A DNA stretch of 36,134 nucleotides from Sulfurimonas sp. MAG313 (GCF_029216045.1 NZ_JAEMVE010000146.1:1-36134); one strand, 5' to 3'; shown: positions 8,051 to 17,304, counted from the first letter of the stretch. A program made the numbers and translations. The notes: generated from the sequence alone by a model not told the origin.

Positions 8051-9193
8051 ATGAGTATAGACTTTAATCAAGTACAAGAAACACCTGTGTATATATGTGA
8101 ACTTGAGAAACTCGAAAATAATCTTAAGATATTAGACAGGATTCAAAAAGAATCTGGAGCTAAGGTTATTTTAGCCCTAAAAGGCTTTGCTATGCACAGT
8201 ACTTTTGACTTAGTAGCTAAGTATTTACACGGATGTACGGCTTCAGGCTTGCATGAGGCAAGACTTGCAAGAGAAGGTATGAACAAAGAAGTGCACACTT
8301 ATGCACCCGCCTTTAAACACGATGAAATTAAAGAGATAGCTCGTCTGTCTAATGATATTGTCTTTAACTCCCCTTCTCAACTTTTTTTATTTAAAGATAT
8401 TGTTAAAGAAGTAAATCCTAGTATTTTGCTTTCATTACGTATTAACCCTGAATATTCTGAATCTCCTGTAGACTTATATAATCCTTGTGCTTTATACAGT
8501 CGCTTAGGAACGACTAAGATGAATTTTGATGAAGAGGTATTGCCTTATATAGATGGCCTTAACTTTCATGCCTTATGCGAACAAGATGTTTCAGCTTTAG
8601 AAGGAGTGTTAAAGGCCTTTGAAAAAAACTTTGGATCATACATTAGTAAGATGAAATATATTAACTTTGGAGGAGGACATCATATAACTAAAAAAGGATA
8701 TGATGTAGACAGGCTTATTCAAGTGATAAAAGATTTTAGACTTAGACATAATAATGTAAAAGTGTATTTAGAACCAGGTGAGGCAGTAGGGTGGCAAATT
8801 GGAGTTTTAGTATCTAGTGTGCTTGATATTGTTGATAATGGGATGAAGATAGCTATCTTAGATACTTCAGCAGAAGCACATATGCCAGATACCTTAGCCA
8901 TGCCTTACCGAGCAGAAGTTCGAGGCGCTAGTGAGGCGAATAAGAAAAAGTACACCTATAAACTAGCGGGTAACACCTGTTTAGCTGGAGATATTATGGG
9001 GGACTATTCTTTTGATAAAGAGTTGAAAATTGGGGATAAAATAATCTTTGAAGACCAAATTCATTATACCTTTGTGAAAAATACAACCTTTAATGGTATC
9101 AAACTTCCTTCTCTTGCTCTTTGTAACAAACAAAATATATTAAAAATTGTAAAAGATTTTACTTATGAAGATTATAAAAATCGTTTATCCTAA
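8051..9193 (+). CDS. nspC: Carboxynorspermidine decarboxylase
   Basis: This PLP-dependent fold-III (alanine racemase-like) decarboxylase removes CO2 from carboxy(nor)spermidine to give spermidine or norspermidine. The PLP lysine is K44 in LALKGFAMHST. Phosphate-binding NFGGGHHITKKGYD and LEPGEAVGWQIG are visible, as is the partner-subunit cysteine motif AGNTCLAGD. The 380-residue length matches the family. AGAGGA precedes the ATG. It completes the pathway begun by the synthase at 6227-7408 and converges with the kinase gene, with only five bases between the two stops. Confidence 0.92.
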   Translation: MSIDFNQVQETPVYICELEKLENNLKILDRIQKESGAKVILALKGFAMHSTFDLVAKYLHGCTASGLHEARLAREGMNKEVHTYAPAFKHDEIKEIARLSNDIVFNSPSQLFLFKDIVKEVNPSILLSLRINPEYSESPVDLYNPCALYSRLGTTKMNFDEEVLPYIDGLNFHALCEQDVSALEGVLKAFEKNFGSYISKMKYINFGGGHHITKKGYDVDRLIQVIKDFRLRHNNVKVYLEPGEAVGWQIGVLVSSVLDIVDNGMKIAILDTSAEAHMPDTLAMPYRAEVRGASEANKKKYTYKLAGNTCLAGDIMGDYSFDKELKIGDKIIFEDQIHYTFVKNTTFNGIKLPSLALCNKQNILKIVKDFTYEDYKNRLS

Positions 9194-9198
9194 AAGCT

Positions 9199-10794
9199 TT
9201 AAATAGAATAAGGAATTTCAATTATAAAGCGTGCCCCTTCATGGTAGTTATTATCAAGTTCAATAGAACCTTTGAGCTGCTGTGTTACAAGGTTATAAGT
9301 GATGTTTAAACCTAGTCCTGTACCACCTTTATTTCGTTTTGTCGTGATAAAAGGCTCAAATATTTTATCCGAAATATAAGGGTCTACCCCTTTGCCCGTA
9401 TCAGAAAATATAAGTAATACCGTATCTTCTTTATGTTCAGTCTTTAAATGAATTTCCCCTTTGTCTTCATTGTCAAAACCATGTAATAAGGCATTTTGTA
9501 ACATATTTACCACAATCTGAGAAATGGCTCCTGGATAAGAATTCATAGATAATTGTTTATCATCTAAATCAAGAATTAAGTCTATTGGTCGGTGCTTAAG
9601 TTCATTTTTAAAGGTGGAAACAACTTCTATTAGATACTCATTTAATTCAAAAATTCGTTTTTCTTCTGAACTTTGATCAACAGAAATTTTCTTAAAATTA
9701 CGTACAAGTGACGCGGCACGGTCAAGATTTTTTATTAATATATCATCTGCCTCACTGATGGTTTCGATAAAGTGATTAAGGGCAGTTTTAGAGAGTTTGT
9801 TTTGCTCTAATAGCTCCGTTAATGTTTTTATTTCATTTTTGAAAATAGATGCGGCGGTTATGGAAATCCCAAGAGGAGTATTTACTTCATGAGCCACTCC
9901 TGCTACCAAGTTTCCAAGTGCAGACATTTTTTCGGATTCAATGAGCTGAGATTGAGCGCTTTGTAAGCGCTCTAAACTTTCTTGTAATTCACCTGTTCTG
10001 TCTTGTACTCTTTCTTCAAGCTCGTTAGTGAGTCTTTCAAGGTGGGACTGGTAGGTGCGCGAAATTGTTTCAGCTTCTTCTCTTTGTCGACCTCTTTGCT
10101 CTATTTTTTCAAGCATGGCATTAAAATCATCATAAAGTTGACCTACTTCGTCACCATACATTTTTTGTGCTCTGGTAGTATAGTCTTCGGATAAGGCAAT
10201 GGTTTGTGTAATTTTAGAAAGTGTAATAATAGGAAGTGTAATATACTTTTGCAAACGAGAAATCATTATAAATGAAAATAAAATGATAACGATTATCCCA
10301 CCCATTAATATAAAGGCGTGGTTAAGAGTTTCTTTAGCTACACTCGATGTCGATATATGAAAAAGCATCCCACCATAAAGGTTTTTATTATGTTGTACAC
10401 GTGAAAAAATAACAAGTTCATCTTTTGTAAAAACAATACTTTCTTTAAAGGAGTTAATCTTTTTAAACTTCATTTTTTGCTTTTTATTTATGGAGTAAGA
10501 AGCAAAAACGTTGCCTTTTTCGTCATACATAACGGCTGAATTGATATTGGGGATACTTTGCAACTTTGTTAAAATCTCAGTAGCCCCTGATACATCTGAA
10601 AACAAGAGAGGAGTAATGGCGTAATCTGAGATTAAACCTGCTTGCAAGTTGGATTCATTTAATAAGTCTTGGGTATTTTTTTGGTAATTCATAAACAAAA
10701 TCAATGAGGAAAAGACACTTAAAGAAATAAATAAGATGGAAACAATAGCTAAAATAAGTTTTAGTCTTATAGAGAAATTTTGGAAGGTATTCAC
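9199..10794 (-). CDS. CHASE8-like/HAMP sensor histidine kinase of a YfiR-linked operon
   Basis: Domain order: transmembrane helix about 12-34; periplasmic region 35-158 whose start (QAGLISDYAITPLLFSD, then ATEILTKLQSIPNINSAVMY) resembles the CHASE8 sensor of YfiN/TpbB; second helix 159-179; HAMP about 181-234; coiled coil 236-288; phospho-acceptor H302 in GVAHEVNTPLG; and an ATPase domain with NMLQNALLHGF, DTGKGVD and GGTGLGLNI. The start is GTG 10794, six bases after AGGAGGT, overlapping the YfiR-like stop as GTGA. It is the last gene of the operon. I infer that the neighbouring YfiR-like protein binds its periplasmic domain and that it phosphorylates the receiver of the first gene's product. 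CHASE8 assignment is from recall, not a search. Confidence 0.83.
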   Translation of the reverse strand: MNTFQNFSIRLKLILAIVSILFISLSVFSSLILFMNYQKNTQDLLNESNLQAGLISDYAITPLLFSDVSGATEILTKLQSIPNINSAVMYDEKGNVFASYSINKKQKMKFKKINSFKESIVFTKDELVIFSRVQHNKNLYGGMLFHISTSSVAKETLNHAFILMGGIIVIILFSFIMISRLQKYITLPIITLSKITQTIALSEDYTTRAQKMYGDEVGQLYDDFNAMLEKIEQRGRQREEAETISRTYQSHLERLTNELEERVQDRTGELQESLERLQSAQSQLIESEKMSALGNLVAGVAHEVNTPLGISITAASIFKNEIKTLTELLEQNKLSKTALNHFIETISEADDILIKNLDRAASLVRNFKKISVDQSSEEKRIFELNEYLIEVVSTFKNELKHRPIDLILDLDDKQLSMNSYPGAISQIVVNMLQNALLHGFDNEDKGEIHLKTEHKEDTVLLIFSDTGKGVDPYISDKIFEPFITTKRNKGGTGLGLNITYNLVTQQLKGSIELDNNYHEGARFIIEIPYSI

Positions 10795-11307
10795 TTTATT
10801 ACCTCCTGAGCAGATCTTAATAAAAGGTGACTAATATGCACCTTTGAATCTTGAGCTAATTTATTATTAATGATATATTTTATTTTATTATTCTGTACAA
10901 ACATAACAATCATTACATTTTTAGGAATATTCATATGATTATCGCTGACCGTTAATACAGACTGACCTTTAAGAGATAAGAGAACCTTATTGATATCTTG
11001 TGTTTTTTTTCCTAAAAATAACAATTGGCAATGTGGTATATTGGTTTCATCTTTGATGCTTATAAGCTCTACAGATAATGTTTTGAACCTTTCATCCTTG
11101 TAAATATTTTTTAAGGCTTTTGCAAAAACTTCATCTTTTAAAACACAGACAAGAAATTTCTTGTGTTCATTTTTTTGGCCACTGAATGAGATGAGTAAAT
11201 TTTTCCAAAAAGACGACTTTGATTTGTACTTCAGACACTGCATAAAGATGTGAATTAAAAGAAAGGATAACCATACAAATCAAAAAAACTTTAATTGAGT
11301 TTTTCAT
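10791..11307 (-). pseudogene. YfiR-family (DUF4154) periplasmic protein, single-base frameshift
   Basis: The frame from ATG 11307 encodes a signal peptide (MKNSIKVFLICMVILS, ending near LYA) and the start of a YfiR domain (VQIKVVFLEKFTHLIQWP). It then hits a stop just after a run of seven A (minus strand; plus-strand T run 11170-11176). Removing one A joins it to the rest of the domain (NEHKKFLVCVLKDEVFAKAL, LLFLGKKTQ, SVLTVSDN, IKYIINNKLA, HISHLLLRSA), for a 171-residue product of normal length. The ATG overlaps the stop of the upstream regulator (ATGA), and the 3' end overlaps the kinase start. In Pseudomonas, YfiR inhibits the cyclase YfiN from the periplasm. The break may be sequence error, recent mutation or phase variation; the open part alone (from 11243) would lack secretion. 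Confidence 0.8.
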
Positions 11308-13022
11308 GACAAAGGATTTTCTTCAAGTAATAAATCAGGTTTTGGCTCAGAAATATAATATCCTTGAGAATATTCAATCCCTAATTCATTTACAATATCG
11401 AAAATTTCTTTATCACAAACAAATTCAGCAACTAAGGATATACCAACATTGTTAGCAAAATATACGATACTGTCAACCATCTTTCGTGACATTTCATCTT
11501 TAAGGTTTTTAATAAAATACCCATCAATTTTGATGGAGTTTAATTGTAAATTTAAAATATTAGCAAAATTTTGACATTTAGCTCCAAAGTCATCAAGTGC
11601 AATACTACAACCAATTTCTTGAAGTTGGGAAATATTTTTTCTACTGTTTGGAATACTATCTAAAGAATTGTTTTCTAGAATCTCTAAGATAAGTCTTGAA
11701 GGTTTAATGTTATGTTTTTTTAAAACACCTTCAACAAAGCTAGAAAATCCTTCGTCTTGTAAATCATGGGTAGTAATATTAATTGAAAAATAGAGCTCAT
11801 TTTGAGAAAAGACCTTCGCACTTTTTTCTAACATAATGTGCGTAATATCTGATAAAAGACCTGTTTCCTCAGCTACTGTTAAAAAGGCAAAGGGCGAAAT
11901 GACTTCATCTTCTTTTAACATTCGAACCAGACATTCGTATTTTTCAATTTTTTTGGTTCTATTGTTATAAATAGCTTGAAAATAAGGAACTAAACGGTCT
12001 TCTTTGATAGCGTGTTTAATCTCTTTAAACCATTTGACATTATTTTGGATGTCGAGCTGTACCTTCATGTTCTGGTGATAGAATTGTATTCGGTTAGATG
12101 AGATTAAGCGAGCTTCTTTGATGCTTAAATCAGCCTTGTTAAACAAGCCTTCTGTTTCATCTTGAACTACGGCGATAGTAAAGGTGATATTAAAGTCAAT
12201 ATCGTCATGGGTAAAAGAAGAGTTTAAAAACTTTTTTTGAATAGAGCTTATGAGGTCTTGTGTACTTTGTTGGTTTGAGTCCTCTCGTATAAGAACAAAC
12301 TCATCAACACCGATATGGTATAACTTATTACCTTTTTTTTCTAGGAGCTTTAGCACATAGGCTATCTCTTTTAAAATGTAGTTTCCCTGCTCATATCCAT
12401 ATAAATCGTTTATATGTGAAAAACGATCAACGTTTAGTAAAATAAAGGTGATGTCTTGCATATCAAGTAGGTCATCTTGTAGCTTGTGTCGATTATAAAG
12501 ATTGGTCAGTGGGTGTAAAATGATTTTCTGATATAAGGCTTCTTTTTGAGTATTAGACTTTTGTATATCTGCATAATTATTAATAGCAAGTTTTACGGAC
12601 CCGTACAGTTTATCCGCATTTAATTCTGTCTTTTCTTTATAATCGTTAATATCATAATGATCAATGACATATTTTTCAGGTGCTTGACCAGACTGACCTG
12701 TACGAATGATAATACGCATATGAGGGTTAAGAAGTTCTTCCCGAATATATTGGGTAAGTTCAAGTCCCGCGTGCGCTGTTTCCATAACAACATCTATTAA
12801 GGCTACGGCAAAGCTGTCATCATGTTCAAGAAGTTCACGGGCCTCTTTTGCCGAGTAAACAGAGGTAAAAGACATAAGCTTGTTTTGTATGGTCAGATTT
12901 TTCAAGGCAAGACGTGTGATATCGTGAACACCATGGTCATCATCAACAATAAGTATCTTCCATGGCTTTTGAGTTATTACCGTAGACGTTTCTTCCTCAT
13001 CTTGAAATAAAAAATCTTCCAT
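11304..13022 (-). CDS. Response regulator with receiver, GGDEF and EAL domains
   Basis: This is a c-di-GMP output protein of 572 residues. The receiver spans about 20-150 with IVDDD at 26-29 and acceptor D77 in ALIDVVMET. The GGDEF domain (about 170-310) has the family's LTNLYNRHKL start, but the signature reads IGVDEF, so cyclase activity is doubtful. The EAL domain (about 325-565) keeps E-x-L (ECLVR), LILEILENN, ALDDFG, KIDGYFIKNL, AEFVCDKE and QGYY, so it looks able to hydrolyse c-di-GMP. It is the first gene of the operon and its stop overlaps the YfiR-like start (ATGA). I infer that the downstream kinase controls it by phosphorylation. No DNA-binding domain is present. Confidence 0.88.
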   Translation of the reverse strand: MEDFLFQDEEETSTVITQKPWKILIVDDDHGVHDITRLALKNLTIQNKLMSFTSVYSAKEARELLEHDDSFAVALIDVVMETAHAGLELTQYIREELLNPHMRIIIRTGQSGQAPEKYVIDHYDINDYKEKTELNADKLYGSVKLAINNYADIQKSNTQKEALYQKIILHPLTNLYNRHKLQDDLLDMQDITFILLNVDRFSHINDLYGYEQGNYILKEIAYVLKLLEKKGNKLYHIGVDEFVLIREDSNQQSTQDLISSIQKKFLNSSFTHDDIDFNITFTIAVVQDETEGLFNKADLSIKEARLISSNRIQFYHQNMKVQLDIQNNVKWFKEIKHAIKEDRLVPYFQAIYNNRTKKIEKYECLVRMLKEDEVISPFAFLTVAEETGLLSDITHIMLEKSAKVFSQNELYFSINITTHDLQDEGFSSFVEGVLKKHNIKPSRLILEILENNSLDSIPNSRKNISQLQEIGCSIALDDFGAKCQNFANILNLQLNSIKIDGYFIKNLKDEMSRKMVDSIVYFANNVGISLVAEFVCDKEIFDIVNELGIEYSQGYYISEPKPDLLLEENPLS

Positions 13023-13155
13023 ATGTATAGGGACCTTATTGAATATTTAATTGAGCTTATGCACACATGATGAAGCATGTACGCTCAGTGTTTAATATGT
13101 ATTTATAATTATAATACCTGAAAATAAAGAAGAAGTAAAACTAAATGTTTTAAAT

Positions 13156-14080
13156 TTATGAATTTATCTGTTTAAGAGCCGCTTTGATAGCATTTAGATA
13201 AGACTTAGTGGAGGGAAATTTGTTCTTATAGGCAATATCAAAAGCCGTTCCATGATCTACTGAAGTTCTAATTATAGGGAGGTTTAAAGAGATGTTAATA
13301 CTTTCTTCAAAGTATAAGGCTTTAAGAGGAATGAGCCCTTGGTCATGATACATGCATACATAATGTTGATACTCTTGACGCATTCTTTGAGTAAAAGCGG
13401 TATCCGGAACCATAGGTCCAAAAAAAAAGATTTTTATCTAAACTTTCATTGGCACGTTTTATAGCCTTAACAATCTTTTTTTCTTCATCTCCTAAAACTC
13501 CTCCATCACCGGCGTGAGGATTTAAGCCTAAGACAGCAATTTTTTCAGAAGGTATGTCTTTGGCTAAGTCCAGTAGAAATTGTGTTAGTTTTTTAGTGCT
13601 GAGACTTTTAGCAACGGCGTGTAAAGGGATGTGCTCTGTATATAGGGCAACATACATTTTCTCACATCCAAGCATCATAATAGCTTGGGCTTTAAACCAG
13701 TCTCGAAGCATATCGGTATGGCCCTTATACTCTATTCCTGCTTCAAACCATGCTTCTTTATGTATGGGTAAGGTAACAATAGCGTCAGCCAGTTTGTTTT
13801 CACAAAGCTTTATCGCTTTTTTAAAAGATTTATAACTGTATAAACCACTTTTTTCACAGACCATACCTGGCTTAAGTTCAAACTCGCCTTTGATAGGATA
13901 AATGTTGAATGTGGAAGGCACAGATATATTAAGTTTATGGGCAACAGATTCAAGCATTCCTTGGGATATACAATAGATTGGCTCAGCAATTCTACACACT
14001 TCTGCATGGGCTGCCAAGGCTATTTCTATGCCAATTCCGTTAAGGTCGCCTATACTAATGGCTAAAACATTTTTGCTCAC
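13156..14080 (-). pseudogene. pdxA: 4-hydroxythreonine-4-phosphate dehydrogenase PdxA, single-base frameshift
   Basis: PdxA oxidises 4-phosphohydroxy-L-threonine in vitamin B6 synthesis. The N-terminal part (14080-13343) carries SIGDLNGIGIE, KGHTDML and LGLNPHAGDGG; the C-terminal part (13413-13156) carries [11 protein letters not shown] and [10 protein letters not shown]. Together they supply the three metal-binding histidines. The frame changes at a run of nine A (plus strand 13420-13428). With eight, [11 protein letters not shown] reads through to give a 307-residue protein of normal length. The start is GTG 14080, overlapping the pdxJ stop (GTGA). Because B6 synthesis normally needs PdxA and both parts are otherwise perfect, I favour a sequencing or assembly error over a true pseudogene. 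Confidence 0.9.
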
Positions 14081-14877
14081 TTAAGAAGCTCTTTCATATC
14101 TAATATGGCTTGTTCCAATCCTGTGAAAACGGACCGTGCAATAATGCTTTGACCAATATTGAGTTCATTTATAGGTTCAATGTCTTTAATTGGATGCACA
14201 TTTTGATAATTAAGACCATGTCCTGCCGCTACCAAAATCCCTTTTTGATGAGCTAAATATGCCGCGTCTTGAATTTCTTCAAGAGACTTAAATAGTAGTT
14301 GCTTAAGTTCATGACGTGGAAGTTCTAAATCTTTAATACTGTGGTGTGTTGTTGCTAATGGAGTGTTTAACATGGCGTAGATATTAGCGTAGCTTCCTGT
14401 ATGTAGCTCAACCATATCTATATCTAGCTTAGCTGATTGTTCTATCACTTCACTATTAGGGTCTATAAAAAGAGATACATCAATCTCGTGAGACTTGAGT
14501 TTATCTACCGCTTCTTTTATCTTATCAAATTGTCCTAATACATCTAATCCACCTTCTGTTGTCACTTCTTCACGTTTTTCTGGCACAAGAGTGGCTCGAT
14601 GTGGTTTTAACTTACATATAATATCAATAATAGCGCTGTCAATAGAACACTCAAGGTTAACAGGTAAGGCTGAATTAAACATAATCTTTTGTGCATCTAA
14701 GTCATTTATATGTCGGCGATCTTCTCTTAAGTGTATGGTTATCTGATCCGCACCCGCACGTTTACAAATACCAAGAGCATCAACAGGATCAGGGTCATTA
14801 ATTTGTCTGGCTTCTCTAAGTACCGCAATATGATCGATATTTACCCCAAGTTGCATTGTCTTATGTGTCGTTTGCAT
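14077..14877 (-). CDS. pdxJ: Pyridoxine 5'-phosphate synthase PdxJ
   Basis: PdxJ closes the pyridine ring of vitamin B6 from deoxyxylulose 5-phosphate and the PdxA product. It is a TIM-barrel enzyme; visible blocks are LGVNIDHIAVLREAR, GADQITIHLREDRRHI, LVPEKREEVTTEGGLD, ELHTGSYA and VAAGHGLNYQNV, covering substrate and phosphate sites. The length is 266. AAGGA lies six bases before the ATG. Its last four bases overlap the start of pdxA, so the two consecutive enzymes of the pathway are coupled. Both are separated from the signalling operon downstream by about 130 bases. Confidence 0.96.
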   Translation of the reverse strand: MQTTHKTMQLGVNIDHIAVLREARQINDPDPVDALGICKRAGADQITIHLREDRRHINDLDAQKIMFNSALPVNLECSIDSAIIDIICKLKPHRATLVPEKREEVTTEGGLDVLGQFDKIKEAVDKLKSHEIDVSLFIDPNSEVIEQSAKLDIDMVELHTGSYANIYAMLNTPLATTHHSIKDLELPRHELKQLLFKSLEEIQDAAYLAHQKGILVAAGHGLNYQNVHPIKDIEPINELNIGQSIIARSVFTGLEQAILDMKELLK

Positions 14878-15010
14878 ACTAGTCCTTCACTCTTTTCTAA
14901 GAATTATATCGCAAGTTACAAGATGCTTTAGTGAAAAAGACCTATTAATTCACAAATATCATAAAAATATAGCTTTTAATCCTAAACTAATCCAAAAGTC
15001 TAAGAAACAA

Positions 15011-15018
15011 TGTATAAT
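15011..15018 (+). promoter_or_regulatory. Extended -10 promoter for the SPOR-trpE pair
   Basis: TGTATAAT at 15011-15018 is an extended -10 box. The transcript would start near 15025 and carry a leader of about 60 bases before the ATG at 15084. I see no Trp-rich leader peptide in it. Confidence 0.5.
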
Positions 15019-15083
15019 GAGAAAAATTAATTTAGGCACGTAGTTTGCTTAAATAGGTAAAATTTCTAGGTTAAGGATTCTTG

Positions 15084-15797
15084 ATGGAAGAAAAAAATGA
15101 ATTAAATGATATTATTTTAAATCGCAGTAGCAACAATGGTGGTATGAAAAAAGTGATGCTTTTTGTCGCTACCTTAGCTGTTTTGTTAATTATAGTTGTC
15201 GTTATAATGAGCTCTTTAAACTCAGGAGGAATAGCCAACCTTCCACAGGCCATTGAACCTCCGGGTAATATTGTGTCTCAAAAAGTTGAAGAAGATCCTC
15301 TTTTTGAACCTATTGCTATCAATGAAGAACCTTCTAAAAGTGACAGTTTAGATGATGTGGCTAAAAAAATAAAAGAACAAAGTGAAAAAGAAGAAGCAGT
15401 AGTAGATTTTATAGCAGGACCTGAAGACATACTTGAAGAAGACGTGACAGAAGTTGTTGTGCCTGCTAAATATGAAAAGCCAATAGAAAAGAAACCTGTA
15501 AGAGTAGTGGCTAAGCCAAGTCCTAAAAAGCAGAGCAAAAAAGTTGTAAACAAACCAAGTACTAAACCTGCCGCAAAAGGGAACTATTATGTTCAAGTAG
15601 GTTCATTTGGCCGTTTTGCTCCAGATAAAAAGTTCTTAAGTAAAATTACGAGCTCAGGATATACCTATAAACTTCATAAGGTTGGTTCTAGCACTAAGGT
15701 GTTAATAGGCCCGTATGCAACAGATAAAGCAGCACGAAAAGACCTTCGCGCAATTCGCAGTAAAATTGAACCAGGCTCATTTCTTTCTAGGATATAA
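15084..15797 (+). CDS. SPOR-domain membrane protein
   Basis: This is a bitopic inner-membrane protein with a cytoplasmic N-terminus, one transmembrane helix at about 22-43, a long Lys/Pro/Glu-rich periplasmic linker (50-165) and a C-terminal SPOR domain (about 168-237, beginning GNYYVQVGSF and containing VLIGPYATDKAARKDL). SPOR domains bind denuded septal peptidoglycan, so a role at the division site is likely. ATG 15084 is preferred over the in-frame TTG just before it; AAGGA is seven bases upstream. It is followed three bases later by trpE. As I recall, a SPOR gene lies between a DUF1882 gene and aroE in Campylobacter, so its separation from DUF1882 here looks like local rearrangement. Confidence 0.85.
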   Translation: MEEKNELNDIILNRSSNNGGMKKVMLFVATLAVLLIIVVVIMSSLNSGGIANLPQAIEPPGNIVSQKVEEDPLFEPIAINEEPSKSDSLDDVAKKIKEQSEKEEAVVDFIAGPEDILEEDVTEVVVPAKYEKPIEKKPVRVVAKPSPKKQSKKVVNKPSTKPAAKGNYYVQVGSFGRFAPDKKFLSKITSSGYTYKLHKVGSSTKVLIGPYATDKAARKDLRAIRSKIEPGSFLSRI

Positions 15798-15800
15798 TTT

Positions 15801-17207
15801 TTGATACATTCAACCGCATTTACCCTCGATCAATTTGCACCCATTGCGGTGTATGATAAACTTAAAACATACTTTCCAAATGAAATATCTTTTTTATTTG
15901 AAAGTGCAGGGACTTCTGAAGGGAACTATAGTTTTATTGCTATAGGCGCTCAAGAACGTTTAGTCTTTAAAGATAATATTACAAAATATACAGATAATAC
16001 GTCTTGTTGCACAGTGATTAAAGAAGACCCTTTTACATTTTTAAAAAATTATTATAATAAGCTTGATCAAAAAGCCTATAGAGCTAAAACTTTAGAGCTA
16101 GGTATTGGTTATGTGGATGGATTTATTGGCTATATCGGATACGATATGGTTAAGGTGTTTGAACCTATTTTACAAGATACTATGGACAGTTTGAAAGATG
16201 AACTAGAAACACCTGACCTTGATTTGATACGCCCTAAACTTATTTTAGTCTATTCTCATAAAACACATAAACTTACCTTAGTTTCTTCTATGGATGAAAT
16301 CAAAGAAAAATTTTCTAAAATTGAAGATGAATTGAAGTCTTCATATAATTACATTCCCTTAAAACCCATTGATTCAAGTACCGAAGGAAGTTTTTCCTTT
16401 AGTAAGGAAAAGTTTTTTAATATGGTAAATGAGTCTAAAGAGATGATTAAAAGTGGAGACGTCTTTCAAATTCTTATTGCAAACCGTTATACGGCTAAGG
16501 CAGAGGTTGACCCATTTTCTTTTTATCGAATCTTGCGTACAAAAAACCCTTCACCGTATATGTTTTTACTGGAGTTTGAAGACTTCTCTATAGTAGGTTC
16601 TTCTCCTGAGGTTATGGTGAGACTTCAAGATGGAGAACTTCTGTTAAAACCCATAGCAGGTACACGTAAGCGTGGTACGACCCTAGCAAAAGATATACAA
16701 ATGGAAGAAGAACTCACCAGTGATCCTAAAGAATGCGCGGAGCATCTTATGCTAATTGACCTTGGTCGAAATGATGTAAGCCGAGTTGCAAAAACAGGTA
16801 GTGTTCAAGTGCATGATATGATGCACGTTGAAAAGTATTCTCATGTTATGCATATGGTAACAGATGTGATTGCTGAACTTAGAGATGATAAAGATATGTT
16901 TGATCTGTTTGCAGCAACTTTTACGGCAGGAACAATGACGGGTGCACCAAAAATTCGAGCTATGCAGTTAATTGCGCAGTATGAAGAGATTAAACGAGGC
17001 TTTTACGCGGGAGCAATAGGATACTTTGGCTTTGATGGAAATATGGACTCCGCCATTACGATACGAACGTCTCTTATCAAAAAAGATTATATTGTTTTTC
17101 AAGCGGGAGCTGGAGTAGTAGCGGATTCGGTTTGTGAATTGGAATACTTAGAAGTTAAAAATAAACTTGCAGCCTTGCTTAGTTCCTTAGACGATTTAAA
17201 AGCTTAA
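15801..17207 (+). CDS. trpE: Anthranilate synthase component I
   Basis: This chorismate-using enzyme makes anthranilate for tryptophan, with ammonia from a TrpG subunit not seen in this window. The N-terminal regulatory part includes FLFESAGTSEGNYSF, corresponding to the LLES tryptophan-binding motif. The catalytic chorismate-binding part includes SSPEVMVRL, PIAGTRKRG, DLGRNDVSRV, TAGTMTGAPKIRAM, GAIGYFGFDGN and QAGAGVVADS. The 468-residue length fits TrpE rather than the shorter PabB. The start is TTG 15801, three bases after the SPOR gene. PabB cannot be fully excluded without phylogeny. Confidence 0.87.
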   Translation: MIHSTAFTLDQFAPIAVYDKLKTYFPNEISFLFESAGTSEGNYSFIAIGAQERLVFKDNITKYTDNTSCCTVIKEDPFTFLKNYYNKLDQKAYRAKTLELGIGYVDGFIGYIGYDMVKVFEPILQDTMDSLKDELETPDLDLIRPKLILVYSHKTHKLTLVSSMDEIKEKFSKIEDELKSSYNYIPLKPIDSSTEGSFSFSKEKFFNMVNESKEMIKSGDVFQILIANRYTAKAEVDPFSFYRILRTKNPSPYMFLLEFEDFSIVGSSPEVMVRLQDGELLLKPIAGTRKRGTTLAKDIQMEEELTSDPKECAEHLMLIDLGRNDVSRVAKTGSVQVHDMMHVEKYSHVMHMVTDVIAELRDDKDMFDLFAATFTAGTMTGAPKIRAMQLIAQYEEIKRGFYAGAIGYFGFDGNMDSAITIRTSLIKKDYIVFQAGAGVVADSVCELEYLEVKNKLAALLSSLDDLKA

Positions 17208-17230
17208 TTATTTTTCGAGGAAATAAAAAT

Positions 17231-17256
17231 AGTTTTTGTATGAAAATTACAAAACT
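17231..17256. terminator. Weak stem-loop between convergent trpE and zinc-ribbon gene
   Basis: AGTTTTTGTA pairs with TTACAAAACT with one bulged base around a short A-rich loop. It lies 24 bases after the trpE stop in the convergent gap, as expected for a terminator, but lacks a strong T tract. Confidence 0.3.
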
Positions 17257-17304
17257 AGGGGAGTAAGTCTAAGAAAGAGCCTTTTGCAAGGCCAAAGTTT
17301 ATAC

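Noticed and set aside
11165-11180. Programmed frameshifting in the YfiR-like gene
   Set aside because: A plain seven-A run is present, but I see no supporting downstream structure, and two other genes have similar one-base changes, which favours error or phase variation.
13156-13413. Separate small gene for the PdxA C-terminal part
   Set aside because: It is the C-terminal third of PdxA and joins the upstream frame after removing one base at an A run.
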